A stretch of DNA of 6,524 bases. It comes from an uncultured bacterium. GTDB taxonomy: Bacteria; Cyanobacteriota; Vampirovibrionia; Gastranaerophilales; Gastranaerophilaceae. Numbering within the stretch: the first letter of the stretch is position 1; each line of letters begins with the position of its first letter. The notes below the pieces were generated by a model that did not search any database, was not told where the DNA came from, and saw only the letters and a program-made list of their open reading frames with translations. The stretch covers positions 1 through 6,524 of the forward strand of contig CAMHDG010000089.1 in the NCBI GenBank assembly GCA_946183815.1, given 5' to 3'. Made by a program: the position numbers and the translations under genes. This document shows positions 1 to 5,358 of this stretch, one piece after another.

Positions 1-1
1 G

Positions 2-178
2 ATGAAAGAACTCGGAATTGAGGTTGAGCCAAAAGCATACAATATACATTATGATTTTTTGACAAGTGATAAAGTTGCTCATGCCTTTCAGTTTGAATAT
101 GGAAATAAATCTTCTCTTATAGAAATTTTGCGCAACGATAAAACTTTTAAACATTTGTTGGAATACCATTTTAACTAA
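2..178 (+). CDS. C-terminal end of an unrecognised protein (cut by the left edge)
   Basis: An open frame of 58 codons ends at the TAA at 176-178. An ATG happens to lie at position 2, but nothing upstream is visible, so this is most likely the tail of a longer gene and not a 58-residue protein. The visible peptide is mixed hydrophilic (begins KELGIEVEPKAYNIHYD, ends FKHLLEYHFN) with no membrane segment, metal-binding cluster or catalytic motif that I recognise. Codon use is AT-rich like the neighbours. A gap of 146 bases containing promoter-like sequence separates it from gatC, so it is probably the end of a separate transcription unit. I assign no function. That it is coding is inferred only from an uninterrupted frame and a protein-like composition. 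Confidence 0.5.
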   Translation: MKELGIEVEPKAYNIHYDFLTSDKVAHAFQFEYGNKSSLIEILRNDKTFKHLLEYHFN

Positions 179-216
179 ATTACTCAAACGCACGTTTAAT
201 CTCTGAATTGTTTATC

Positions 217-250
217 ATTTTTTTTGTTATAATTCATTAACAAAAAGAAT
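217..250. repeat. AT-rich inverted repeat upstream of gatC
   Basis: The arms at 217-229 and 238-250 are complementary over 13 positions with one mismatch (a G-U pair in RNA), around an 8-base loop. The nine inner pairs (TTTTTGTTA with TAACAAAAA) are perfect. The left arm runs into a TATAAT box at 228-233, so it could be an operator or a weak hairpin at the end of the upstream transcript. It lacks the GC-rich stem of a normal intrinsic terminator. Confidence 0.5.
224..233 (+). promoter_or_regulatory. Candidate extended -10 box, distal promoter for gatC
   Basis: TTGTTATAAT gives a consensus TATAAT (228-233) preceded by TG at the extended -10 position. The best upstream -35 candidate, TTGTTT at 208-213, is only 14 bases away, so any activity would rest on the extended -10. 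The box lies inside the left arm and loop of the inverted repeat at 217-250. Confidence 0.35.
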
Positions 251-264
251 TGTAAATTCCATGC

Positions 265-274
265 TTGTTATAAT
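265..274 (+). promoter_or_regulatory. Candidate extended -10 box, proximal promoter for gatC
   Basis: A second exact TTGTTATAAT copy with TATAAT at 269-274 and TG one base upstream. No good -35 lies 16-18 bases before it. Transcription would begin near 281 and leave a leader of about 44 bases before the gatC ATG. An overlapping alternative is TTGACG (277-282) with AATAAT (300-305) at 17 bases, but its start would fall on the ribosome binding site, so the extended -10 box is preferred. Confidence 0.45.
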
Positions 275-324
275 TATTGACGGTTTAATTTTATGATAAA
301 ATAATAAAGAATGGAGATGAAATA

Positions 325-606
325 ATGATTACAGTAAAAGATGTTGAACACGTAGCAAAACTTGCAAGATTGGAATTAACAGAAGAAGAAAAAGAAAAAT
401 ATGCAGGTCAGTTAGGTGATGTTTTAAAATACGTTGAACAAATGAACGAGGTTGATACAAGTAATGTTGAACCAATGGCTCACGCAATAGATTTTGTAAA
501 CGTAATGAGAGAAGATACTGTTAAATACGAACAGACAAAAGAGGAACTTATGAAGAACGCTCCGGATGAAGAAGACGGGTTTTTTAAAGTCCCAAAAATC
601 AATTAG
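325..606 (+). CDS. gatC: Asp-tRNA(Asn)/Glu-tRNA(Gln) amidotransferase subunit C
   Basis: GatC is the small subunit of the cytosolic GatCAB complex, which converts mischarged Glu-tRNA(Gln) and Asp-tRNA(Asn) to the correct aminoacyl-tRNAs. It clamps and stabilises GatA against GatB and has no active site. The 93-residue length is normal. The N-terminal helix with VEHVAKLARLELTEEE (residues 7-22) is the family hallmark, followed by the LGDVLKYVEQMNEVDTSNVEP segment at about 30-50, the MREDTV motif around 61-66, and a C-terminal NAPDEEDGFFKVPKI tail that matches the usual 'AP..ed.yF.VP.i' ending. GGAG at 313-316, eight bases before the ATG, supports the start. gatA and gatB are not in the window; a separate gatC is common. 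A terminator-like hairpin follows eight bases after the stop. Confidence 0.96.
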   Translation: MITVKDVEHVAKLARLELTEEEKEKYAGQLGDVLKYVEQMNEVDTSNVEPMAHAIDFVNVMREDTVKYEQTKEELMKNAPDEEDGFFKVPKIN

Positions 607-613
607 GATATTG

Positions 614-639
614 AAAAAGGGGATTTTATCCCTTTTTTT
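614..639 (+). terminator. Intrinsic terminator-like hairpin between gatC and pyrG
   Basis: A run of A then GGGGAT (614-624) can pair with ATCCC and the following T run (628-639), with a three-base loop (GGGAT-TTT-ATCCC) and one bulged G. The stem ends in seven consecutive T residues, as in a Rho-independent terminator. The core GC stem is short, so read-through into pyrG is likely. No convincing promoter lies between it and pyrG, so it may act as an attenuator and not as a full stop. Confidence 0.6.
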
Positions 640-662
640 ATTTAAGACTATCATAAGTAAGA

Positions 663-668
663 AGAGGA
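663..668 (+). promoter_or_regulatory. Ribosome binding site that selects the pyrG start
   Basis: AGAGGA lies six bases before the ATG at 675 but directly touches the in-frame ATG at 669. The spacing favours 675 and removes the two extra residues (M-C) of the longer reading. Confidence 0.7.
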
Positions 669-674
669 ATGTGT

Positions 675-2294
675 ATGACAAAGTTTATTTTTATAACGGG
701 TGGTGTTGTTAGTTCTCTTGGGAAAGGAATTATCGGTGCATCATTAGGAAAATTGTTACGTTCAAAAGGGTTTAGTGTTGCAATTCAGAAATTTGACCCT
801 TATATAAATGTTGACCCTGGGACAATGAGTCCATTCCAGCATGGTGAAGTATTCGTTACTGATGATGGAGCAGAAACAGACCTCGATTTAGGACACTATG
901 AAAGATTTATTGATGCTAACTTTAGTCAGTTGAGTAATGTTACATCAGGAAGTGTTTACCAAACTGTTATAAAAAAAGAACGCAGGGGCGATTATTTAGG
1001 TGCAACAGTTCAGACAATTCCTCATATTACAAACGAAATTAAATCAAGAATTTTAAAAGCACAAAAACAGTTTAAAACAGATTTTCATATTATAGAAATC
1101 GGCGGAACAATAGGTGACATTGAGGGGTTGCCTTTTATTGAAGCCATAAGACAGTTCAAGACTGAAGTAGGTATTGGTAATGCTATAAATATTCATTGTA
1201 CACTGTTACCTTATCTGCCGACATCAGGTGAACTTAAAACAAAACCTTCTCAACATAGTGTAAATGTTTTGAGAAGTTACGGTCTGCAACCTGAAATTTT
1301 GGTTTGCAGAACCTCTAAACCTATTCCAAAGACAGAAAAGGATAAACTCGCACTTTTCTGTTCTGTTGCAAAAGAGGCTGTTATTGAATGCAGGGATATG
1401 AAAAGTATTTACGAAGTTCCTCTTGCTCTTAATGAACAACATTTTGCAGAGGTTGTTCTTCAACTCCTGCAAACAAAAGATAAAAAGTCAGACTTAACCT
1501 CGTGGGCAAAGTTGGTTGATAAGATTAAAAATCCTAAAATGACTGTAAAAATTGCTATTGCAGGTAAATATACAAAATTGTCTGATGCTTATATTTCAGT
1601 TGTAGAATCTTTGAAGCACGCAGGGTTTAAAGATGAAGCAAAAATAGAGATTAAGTGGATAAATTCTGAAGAATGTACCGATGATAAAAAATGTAAAGAA
1701 CTGTTTAAAGATGTTCAGGGGTTAGTCGTTCCCGGTGGGTTTGGAGTCAGAGGTATTGAAGGAAAACTTAATGCAATAAAATATGCAAGAGAAAATAATT
1801 TACCGTTCTTGGGTATTTGTTTAGGTATGCAGTGTGCAGTTATTGAGTATGCAAGAAATGTTGTAGGACTTAAAGATGCAAATTCAAAAGAGTTTGATGA
1901 AGGTGCAACATACCCTGTTATCGACCTTATGACCGAACAAAAGAATGTAAAAGGTTATGGCGGTACGATGAGATTAGGTGCGTATGACTGTGTAATCAAA
2001 AAAGGCTCTGTTGCTAATAAGGCTTATGGCGCAACTAAAATATCAGAACGTCACAGACACAGATATGAAGTTAATAATGAATTTATAGATAAAATAAGAG
2101 ATGCAGGGTTGGTATTCTCCGGCATGTCACCTGACGGTATGCTTGCAGAAATGGTTGAGTTACCTCAAAATGACTGGTTTGTTGCCGCTCAATTCCATCC
2201 TGAATTCAAATCAAGACCTGAAAGACCTCATCCGCTTTTCCAAGGTTTGATTGATGCATCAGTGAAGAAATGGAAGAATGATAATGGAAAATAA
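675..2294 (+). CDS. pyrG: CTP synthase (glutamine-hydrolysing)
   Basis: Makes CTP from UTP, ATP and glutamine, the last step of de novo pyrimidine nucleotide synthesis, in the cytosol. From the chosen ATG it has 539 residues, the usual length. The N-terminal synthetase domain (about 1-265) opens MTKFIFITGG with the P-loop-like GGVVSSLGKG at 9-18, then FDPYINVDPG, the DDGAETDLDLGHYERF block, and IIEIGGTIGDIE near 139-150, which together hold the ATP/UTP/Mg sites. The C-terminal class I glutamine amidotransferase domain (about 290-535) shows the oxyanion strand PGGFGVRG, the nucleophile Cys382 in GICLGMQ, and His508/Glu510 in AQFHPEF, so the catalytic triad is complete. The in-frame ATG at 669 is rejected because it abuts the ribosome binding site. 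The stop overlaps the ilvC start, which suggests translational coupling. The hairpin upstream may control entry into this run. Confidence 0.97.
   Translation: MTKFIFITGGVVSSLGKGIIGASLGKLLRSKGFSVAIQKFDPYINVDPGTMSPFQHGEVFVTDDGAETDLDLGHYERFIDANFSQLSNVTSGSVYQTVIKKERRGDYLGATVQTIPHITNEIKSRILKAQKQFKTDFHIIEIGGTIGDIEGLPFIEAIRQFKTEVGIGNAINIHCTLLPYLPTSGELKTKPSQHSVNVLRSYGLQPEILVCRTSKPIPKTEKDKLALFCSVAKEAVIECRDMKSIYEVPLALNEQHFAEVVLQLLQTKDKKSDLTSWAKLVDKIKNPKMTVKIAIAGKYTKLSDAYISVVESLKHAGFKDEAKIEIKWINSEECTDDKKCKELFKDVQGLVVPGGFGVRGIEGKLNAIKYARENNLPFLGICLGMQCAVIEYARNVVGLKDANSKEFDEGATYPVIDLMTEQKNVKGYGGTMRLGAYDCVIKKGSVANKAYGATKISERHRHRYEVNNEFIDKIRDAGLVFSGMSPDGMLAEMVELPQNDWFVAAQFHPEFKSRPERPHPLFQGLIDASVKKWKNDNGK
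2272..2276 (+). promoter_or_regulatory. Ribosome binding site for ilvC inside the end of pyrG
   Basis: GGAAG lies seven bases before the ATG at 2284 but only one base before the in-frame ATG at 2278, so 2284 is the better start. The site is within the last codons of pyrG. Confidence 0.6.
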
Positions 2295-3312
2295 TTTAAA
2301 AATAGTTTTAGATAAAGATATAAATACGGAATTGATAAAATCAAAAAAAATTGCTGTAATAGGTTTTGGCTCACAAGGTTACGGTCAGTCTATGAATTTA
2401 AAAGACAGCGGTTGTGATGTTGTTTTAGGTTTAAGACTTGGCGGTAAATCTGATGTCAAAGCAAAAGATTACGGGTTTAAGACAATGACTATTGAAGATG
2501 CTGTTAAGTATGCTGATATAGTTCAAATTCTTATTCCTGACGAAATTCAGTCCAAGGTTTACGAGGAACAAATTAAACCTTATATGAGAGATGGACAATA
2601 CCTGATGTTTTCACACGGGTTTAATATCCATTTTAAGAAGATAGTTGCTCCAAGTGGAGTAAATGTAATTATGGTTGCTCCAAAGGGTCCGGGGCATACA
2701 GTCAGAAGCGAGTATGTTCAAGGGAAGGGTGTGCCTTCGCTTGTTGCGGTTGAGCAAGATCCGTCAGGAGATAGTCTTGAGGTTGCACTCTCGTACGCAT
2801 CTGCTATCGGTGCGGGAAGAGCAGGTATAATTGAAACAACTTTCAGAGAAGAAACAGAAACTGATTTGTTTGGAGAACAAACAGTTATTTGCGGCGGGGT
2901 TTCCGCTCTTATAAAAGCAGGGTTTGATGTTCTGGTCGAGGCAGGATATTCACCTTATATGGCTTATTTTGAGGTTTGCCATGAGATGAAACTTATTGTT
3001 GATTTGATAAATCAGGGCGGTATAGGTGATATGTATTATTCTATCTCTAATACTGCAGAATACGGTGATATGACAAGAGGTCCTAAAGTCGTTGGCGAAC
3101 CGTCTAAAGAGGCTATGAGAAAAATTTTGAAAGATATTCAGTCAGGCGATTTTGCAGAAGAATTTTTGGCTGATATTAATGGCGACAGAAAAGTTTTCAA
3201 TAAGTTGAGAGAAGAAAATAAAAACCTGCTTATTGAAAAAATTGGGAAGGAAATAAGAAGTTCTTTCAAGTGGAACAACGATAACAGAATTATTGACAGA
3301 GAAAAAAATTAG
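2284..3312 (+). CDS. ilvC: Ketol-acid reductoisomerase, class I
   Basis: Catalyses Mg-dependent alkyl migration and NAD(P)H reduction of acetolactate or acetohydroxybutyrate, the second shared step of valine, leucine and isoleucine synthesis. From the ATG at 2284 it has 342 residues, a class I (short-form) length. The Rossmann domain has GFGSQGYG at 27-34 and the cofactor loop GLRLGGKSD at 49-57. His111 in SHGFNI and the APKGPGH segment (132-138) follow. The C-terminal knotted domain carries the metal ligands Asp194 and Glu198 (ETDLFGEQT), Glu230 and Glu234 (YFEVCHE), and Ser255 in SNTAEYG, so all expected active-site residues are visible. The cofactor loop has Gly where one phosphate-contacting Ser is usual. 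The C-terminus has a polar tail (WNNDNRIIDREKN) beyond the usual end. It overlaps pyrG by 11 bases and is probably co-transcribed with it; no acetolactate synthase gene is in view. Confidence 0.96.
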   Translation: MENNLKIVLDKDINTELIKSKKIAVIGFGSQGYGQSMNLKDSGCDVVLGLRLGGKSDVKAKDYGFKTMTIEDAVKYADIVQILIPDEIQSKVYEEQIKPYMRDGQYLMFSHGFNIHFKKIVAPSGVNVIMVAPKGPGHTVRSEYVQGKGVPSLVAVEQDPSGDSLEVALSYASAIGAGRAGIIETTFREETETDLFGEQTVICGGVSALIKAGFDVLVEAGYSPYMAYFEVCHEMKLIVDLINQGGIGDMYYSISNTAEYGDMTRGPKVVGEPSKEAMRKILKDIQSGDFAEEFLADINGDRKVFNKLREENKNLLIEKIGKEIRSSFKWNNDNRIIDREKN

Positions 3313-3316
3313 GGGA
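3311..3316 (+). promoter_or_regulatory. Ribosome binding site that selects the start of the YhaM-like gene
   Basis: AGGGGA overlaps the ilvC stop codon and sits six bases before the ATG at 3323. This argues against the longer reading from TTG at 3293, which would lie inside ilvC and add ten low-complexity residues. Confidence 0.75.
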
Positions 3317-3322
3317 AAATAT

Positions 3323-4150
3323 ATGTTTAGTACAACAGCAGAATACGAAGTATTATCATTTAGCGTAGGCGACACAAAAGCGGGTACAAAGATGGGTAAG
3401 TTGCAGTTGAAAAATACTGAAGATGACACTACTCTGAATTGTATTCTTTGGGAAGAAACTTTAAACAGAACAGATATGAAACTATATAGGGTGGGCAATA
3501 TCGTAAGAATTGTTTCTGCATCGTTTAACGAAAGGTTTAATAATTGTCTTATTTCTGCTTTAGAACTGATTAAAGAGGCAAAAATGGGGTTAGAACCTGA
3601 AGAAAGAGAAGAGTATTTCTCTAAAATTATTTCTAACCTTGAGTCAATAAAAGATGAAAAATTAAGAGAGTTTGTTGTCGGATATTTTAAAGAATATGAA
3701 GAAGAAATAAAAGAAGCCCCTGCGGCAAAGGCTATGCATCATAACTTTATAGGCGGGCTTTTGGTTCACACTTTAGAGTGTATTGAACTTGCAAAACTCG
3801 TTATTAATCAGTCTTTTCAGCGTATAAATGCTGATAACGCTATTGCAGCCTGTGCCTTGCACGATATCGGTAAGATTTTTGAATATTCTATTGACCCTGA
3901 AAACGGAATTATAGATTATGATGAAGATTTCAAAAAAGAGTGGTTTTCTCATACTCAATTTGCGTATTCTTTGTGTATGACAAAAGGGTTTAAGGAAGTT
4001 GCAAAAATGATAGCCGCACACCATTCAAGAGCAGAGTGGGGGGCTATTCTTGATTTAAACGAAAAAGATTTAGAAAATTATGTATATTTCGTTCATCATA
4101 TTGATGACTTGTCTGCAAAATTCGGAAAGACAAGTGCGAGTATGCTTTAG
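3323..4150 (+). CDS. YhaM-like 3'-5' exoribonuclease (OB fold + HD domain)
   Basis: A 275-residue cytosolic protein with the architecture of the YhaM/CBF1 family, metal-dependent 3'-to-5' exonucleases that trim RNA (and ssDNA). The N-terminal part (about 5-85) looks like an OB-fold nucleic-acid-binding domain (strand-rich, with GKLQLKNTEDDTTLNCILWE). A charged helical linker at about 87-130 follows. The HD domain (about 135-270) shows MHHNFIGGLLVHT with His149, the HD pair His180-Asp181 in ALHDIGK, His210, the His233-His234 pair in AAHHSRAEWG, and Asp261/Asp262 in HHIDDLSAKF, so the metal ligands are present. It is shorter than the roughly 310-residue Bacillus YhaM, and the usual HHGxxEWGSP is changed to HHSRAEWGAI. 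It follows ilvC by ten bases and is probably co-transcribed with it. The symbol is withheld because orthology to yhaM is not proved; another OB/HD hydrolase is possible. Confidence 0.82.
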   Translation: MFSTTAEYEVLSFSVGDTKAGTKMGKLQLKNTEDDTTLNCILWEETLNRTDMKLYRVGNIVRIVSASFNERFNNCLISALELIKEAKMGLEPEEREEYFSKIISNLESIKDEKLREFVVGYFKEYEEEIKEAPAAKAMHHNFIGGLLVHTLECIELAKLVINQSFQRINADNAIAACALHDIGKIFEYSIDPENGIIDYDEDFKKEWFSHTQFAYSLCMTKGFKEVAKMIAAHHSRAEWGAILDLNEKDLENYVYFVHHIDDLSAKFGKTSASML

Positions 4151-4157
4151 GTGATAA

Positions 4158-4186
4158 TTACCGGATATATGTTTTTTTGTTATAAT
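4158..4186 (+). promoter_or_regulatory. Promoter of thrB (extended -10)
   Basis: The -10 is a perfect TATAAT at 4181-4186 with TG at the extended position (4178-4179). A weak -35, TTACCG (4158-4163), lies 17 bases upstream. Transcription should start near 4193, giving a leader of about 17 bases that begins just before the GAGGAG ribosome binding site. It contains the third exact copy of TTGTTATAAT in the window. Confidence 0.65.
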
Positions 4187-4193
4187 GTATCCG
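4162..4193. repeat. Dyad symmetry spanning the thrB -10 box (possible operator)
   Basis: CGGATATAT (4162-4170) and ATGTATCCG (4185-4193) are inverted repeats of nine positions with one mismatch (a G-U pair in RNA), separated by 14 bases. The right arm overlaps the end of the -10 box and the predicted start point. In DNA this is placed like a repressor site; in read-through RNA from the upstream gene it could form a weak hairpin. Confidence 0.4.
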
Positions 4194-4195
4194 TA

Positions 4196-4201
4196 GAGGA
4201 G
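4196..4201 (+). promoter_or_regulatory. Ribosome binding site supporting a TTG start for thrB
   Basis: GAGGAG, a strong Shine-Dalgarno match, ends eight bases before the TTG at 4210. The next in-frame ATG is codon 23, inside the first conserved kinase motif region, so TTG is the start. Confidence 0.8.
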
Positions 4202-4209
4202 ATTACAAA

Positions 4210-5151
4210 TTGAAAATAAGTGTAAAAGTTCCTGCCACATCGGCAAATATAGGTCCGGGGTTTGATTGTTTAGGTATGGCATTACCTATATATAATATTG
4301 TGACCCTTGAAGAAACTGTATTACCGGGGACAGGCGTTGAGATAAATATATTATCTGATGAAGAAGATGTTGATAAGTTGATTATTGACCACATTCCACG
4401 TGACGAAAACAGTGTTGTTTATAAGGCAATAGAGTTGTTGTATAACTCTATCGGTCAGACACCGACTGAATTGAGGGTGAATATACAAACATCAATTCCT
4501 GTTTCACGTGGGCTCGGAAGTTCTGCTGCAGTAATTGTTGGTGCACTAATGGCTACGAATAAACTGTTAGGTAATCCGGCAGACGAGTCAGCACTTTTAT
4601 CTATCGCAACAGAGATTGAAGGTCATCCTGATAATGTCACTCCTGCTGTTGTTGGAGGACTTGTTATGTCGTCACTTGAAAACGATGGCAGTATTATTTA
4701 TAGAAAAATTGACTGGCCTGATGAGTGGGCTATTACGGTTTGTATCCCTGATGTTGAACTGGCAACAGAGATTTCTCGTTCTGTTATACCTAAAGAAGTT
4801 CCTATTGAGGATGCTGTCTTTAATTTAAAAAGAATGGGTATGTTTATGAAGGCAGTTCATGATTGTGATTCTGAACTAATGAAAGTTGCTCTTACTGATA
4901 AATTACATCAACCATACAGGGAAAAACTTGTACCGGGGCTTAAAGAATTAAACGAAGCCTTTAAACATGAAGAAGGTGTCTTGGGATGTGTTTTAAGCGG
5001 TGCAGGGTCATCTATGCTTATTATTTCTAAACAAGGCGTTATAGACAAGGTTCAAACCGTCACTCAGGAAATAATGGATAATTTGAATGTCAGGGCGGAT
5101 ATACGTACCCTTAAAATTGAGCAAAACGGTGCTGAAATTTTGAGTGACTAG
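4210..5151 (+). CDS. thrB: Homoserine kinase (GHMP family)
   Basis: Phosphorylates homoserine with ATP to O-phosphohomoserine, the substrate of threonine synthase, in the cytosolic aspartate-family pathway. The 313-residue length is normal. It begins with TTG; the start is fixed by GAGGAG eight bases upstream and by conserved sequence starting at residue 7. GHMP motif 1 is VPATSANIGPGFD (7-19); motif 2, the ATP-binding PVSRGLGSSAA, is at 97-107; the substrate-side EIEGHPDNVTP segment is at 135-145; motif 3, GCVLSGAGSSMLII, is at 259-272. All three GHMP motifs are intact. thrA/hom and thrC are not in the window. It has its own extended -10 promoter, with a dyad over it that may allow regulation. 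It ends in a convergent gap facing the tolC-like gene. Confidence 0.96.
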   Translation: MKISVKVPATSANIGPGFDCLGMALPIYNIVTLEETVLPGTGVEINILSDEEDVDKLIIDHIPRDENSVVYKAIELLYNSIGQTPTELRVNIQTSIPVSRGLGSSAAVIVGALMATNKLLGNPADESALLSIATEIEGHPDNVTPAVVGGLVMSSLENDGSIIYRKIDWPDEWAITVCIPDVELATEISRSVIPKEVPIEDAVFNLKRMGMFMKAVHDCDSELMKVALTDKLHQPYREKLVPGLKELNEAFKHEEGVLGCVLSGAGSSMLIISKQGVIDKVQTVTQEIMDNLNVRADIRTLKIEQNGAEILSD

Positions 5152-5161
5152 ATTTATTTTG

Positions 5162-5181
5162 GTAACTATATACAATGTTAC
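5162..5181 (+). other. Small stem-loop after thrB
   Basis: GTAAC (5162-5166) and GTTAC (5177-5181) are perfect inverted arms around a 10-base AT-rich loop, ten bases after the thrB stop. No T run follows, so it is not a convincing terminator. It may stabilise the 3' end or be chance in AT-rich sequence. Confidence 0.25.
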
Positions 5182-5196
5182 AGTTGGTGATTTGTC

Positions 5197-5266
5197 ACTG
5201 CCGGTGCGGGAGCAAATGCCAATTTACTCCCGCACCCGCTGAAAAATCTTTGATTTTCGTGGCAGT
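5197..5266. repeat. Nested palindromic element (REP/MITE-like) between convergent genes
   Basis: Outer arms ACTGCC (5197-5202) and GGCAGT (5261-5266) are perfectly complementary. Inside, starting at the next base, a GC-rich hairpin pairs GGTGCGGGAG (5203-5212) with CTCCCGCACC (5227-5236), continued by four more pairs after one mismatch (5214-5217 with 5222-5225) and a GCCA loop. A second inner hairpin pairs AAAATC (5243-5248) with GATTTT (5252-5257). The whole folds as a three-way junction. Its GC-rich core stands out in AT-rich surroundings, and neither strand has a T run after the stem, so it is not a standard terminator. Position between convergent genes and the CGTGGCAGTCCA end resemble REP-like palindromes that I recall from other AT-rich genomes. 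It contains no gene. Confidence 0.6.
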
Positions 5267-5280
5267 CCATAATTTATATA

Positions 5281-5333
5281 TAATCAGTAGAATTGCTTCG
5301 TGCAAAGCCATACAGGGCAACGAGTTAATCAGT
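5281..5333. repeat. 8-base direct repeat bracketing a 37-base segment
   Basis: TAATCAGT occurs at 5281-5288 and again at 5326-5333. The segment between contains a short hairpin (TTGC at 5293-5296 with GCAA at 5302-5305) and GGGCAACGAG. The arrangement is like a tiny palindromic insertion with a target duplication, but an 8-mer repeated in AT-rich DNA may be chance. The rest of the gap up to 5358 shows nothing I can name. Confidence 0.25.
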
Positions 5334-5358
5334 CAATCAGATAAGGCATATATTTGTT

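Noticed and set aside
669..674. Two-codon N-terminal extension of pyrG (ATG at 669)
   Set aside because: This ATG touches the AGAGGA ribosome binding site; the ATG at 675 has proper spacing and gives the family-typical MTKFIFITGG start.
606..675. Bacillus-type pyrG control by reiterative G addition
   Set aside because: That mechanism needs a promoter whose transcript begins GGGC just before the terminator; none is present, and gatC occupies the upstream sequence.
2278..2283. Earlier ATG for ilvC at 2278
   Set aside because: Only one base separates it from GGAAG; the ATG at 2284 has seven-base spacing. The difference is two residues and remains slightly uncertain.
3293..3322. TTG start for the YhaM-like gene inside ilvC
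   Set aside because: It would add ten residues with no family similarity, and AGGGGA is correctly placed for the ATG at 3323.
3142..3498. 118-codon - strand frame opposite ilvC and the nuclease gene
   Set aside because: It lies antisense to two well-supported genes; its Phe/Ser/Val-rich composition is what the reverse strand of AT-rich coding sequence gives.
5187..5266. Metabolite-binding riboswitch
   Set aside because: The fold is stable, but no known riboswitch core is recognisable, and it lies at the 3' ends of two convergent genes and not upstream of a gene.
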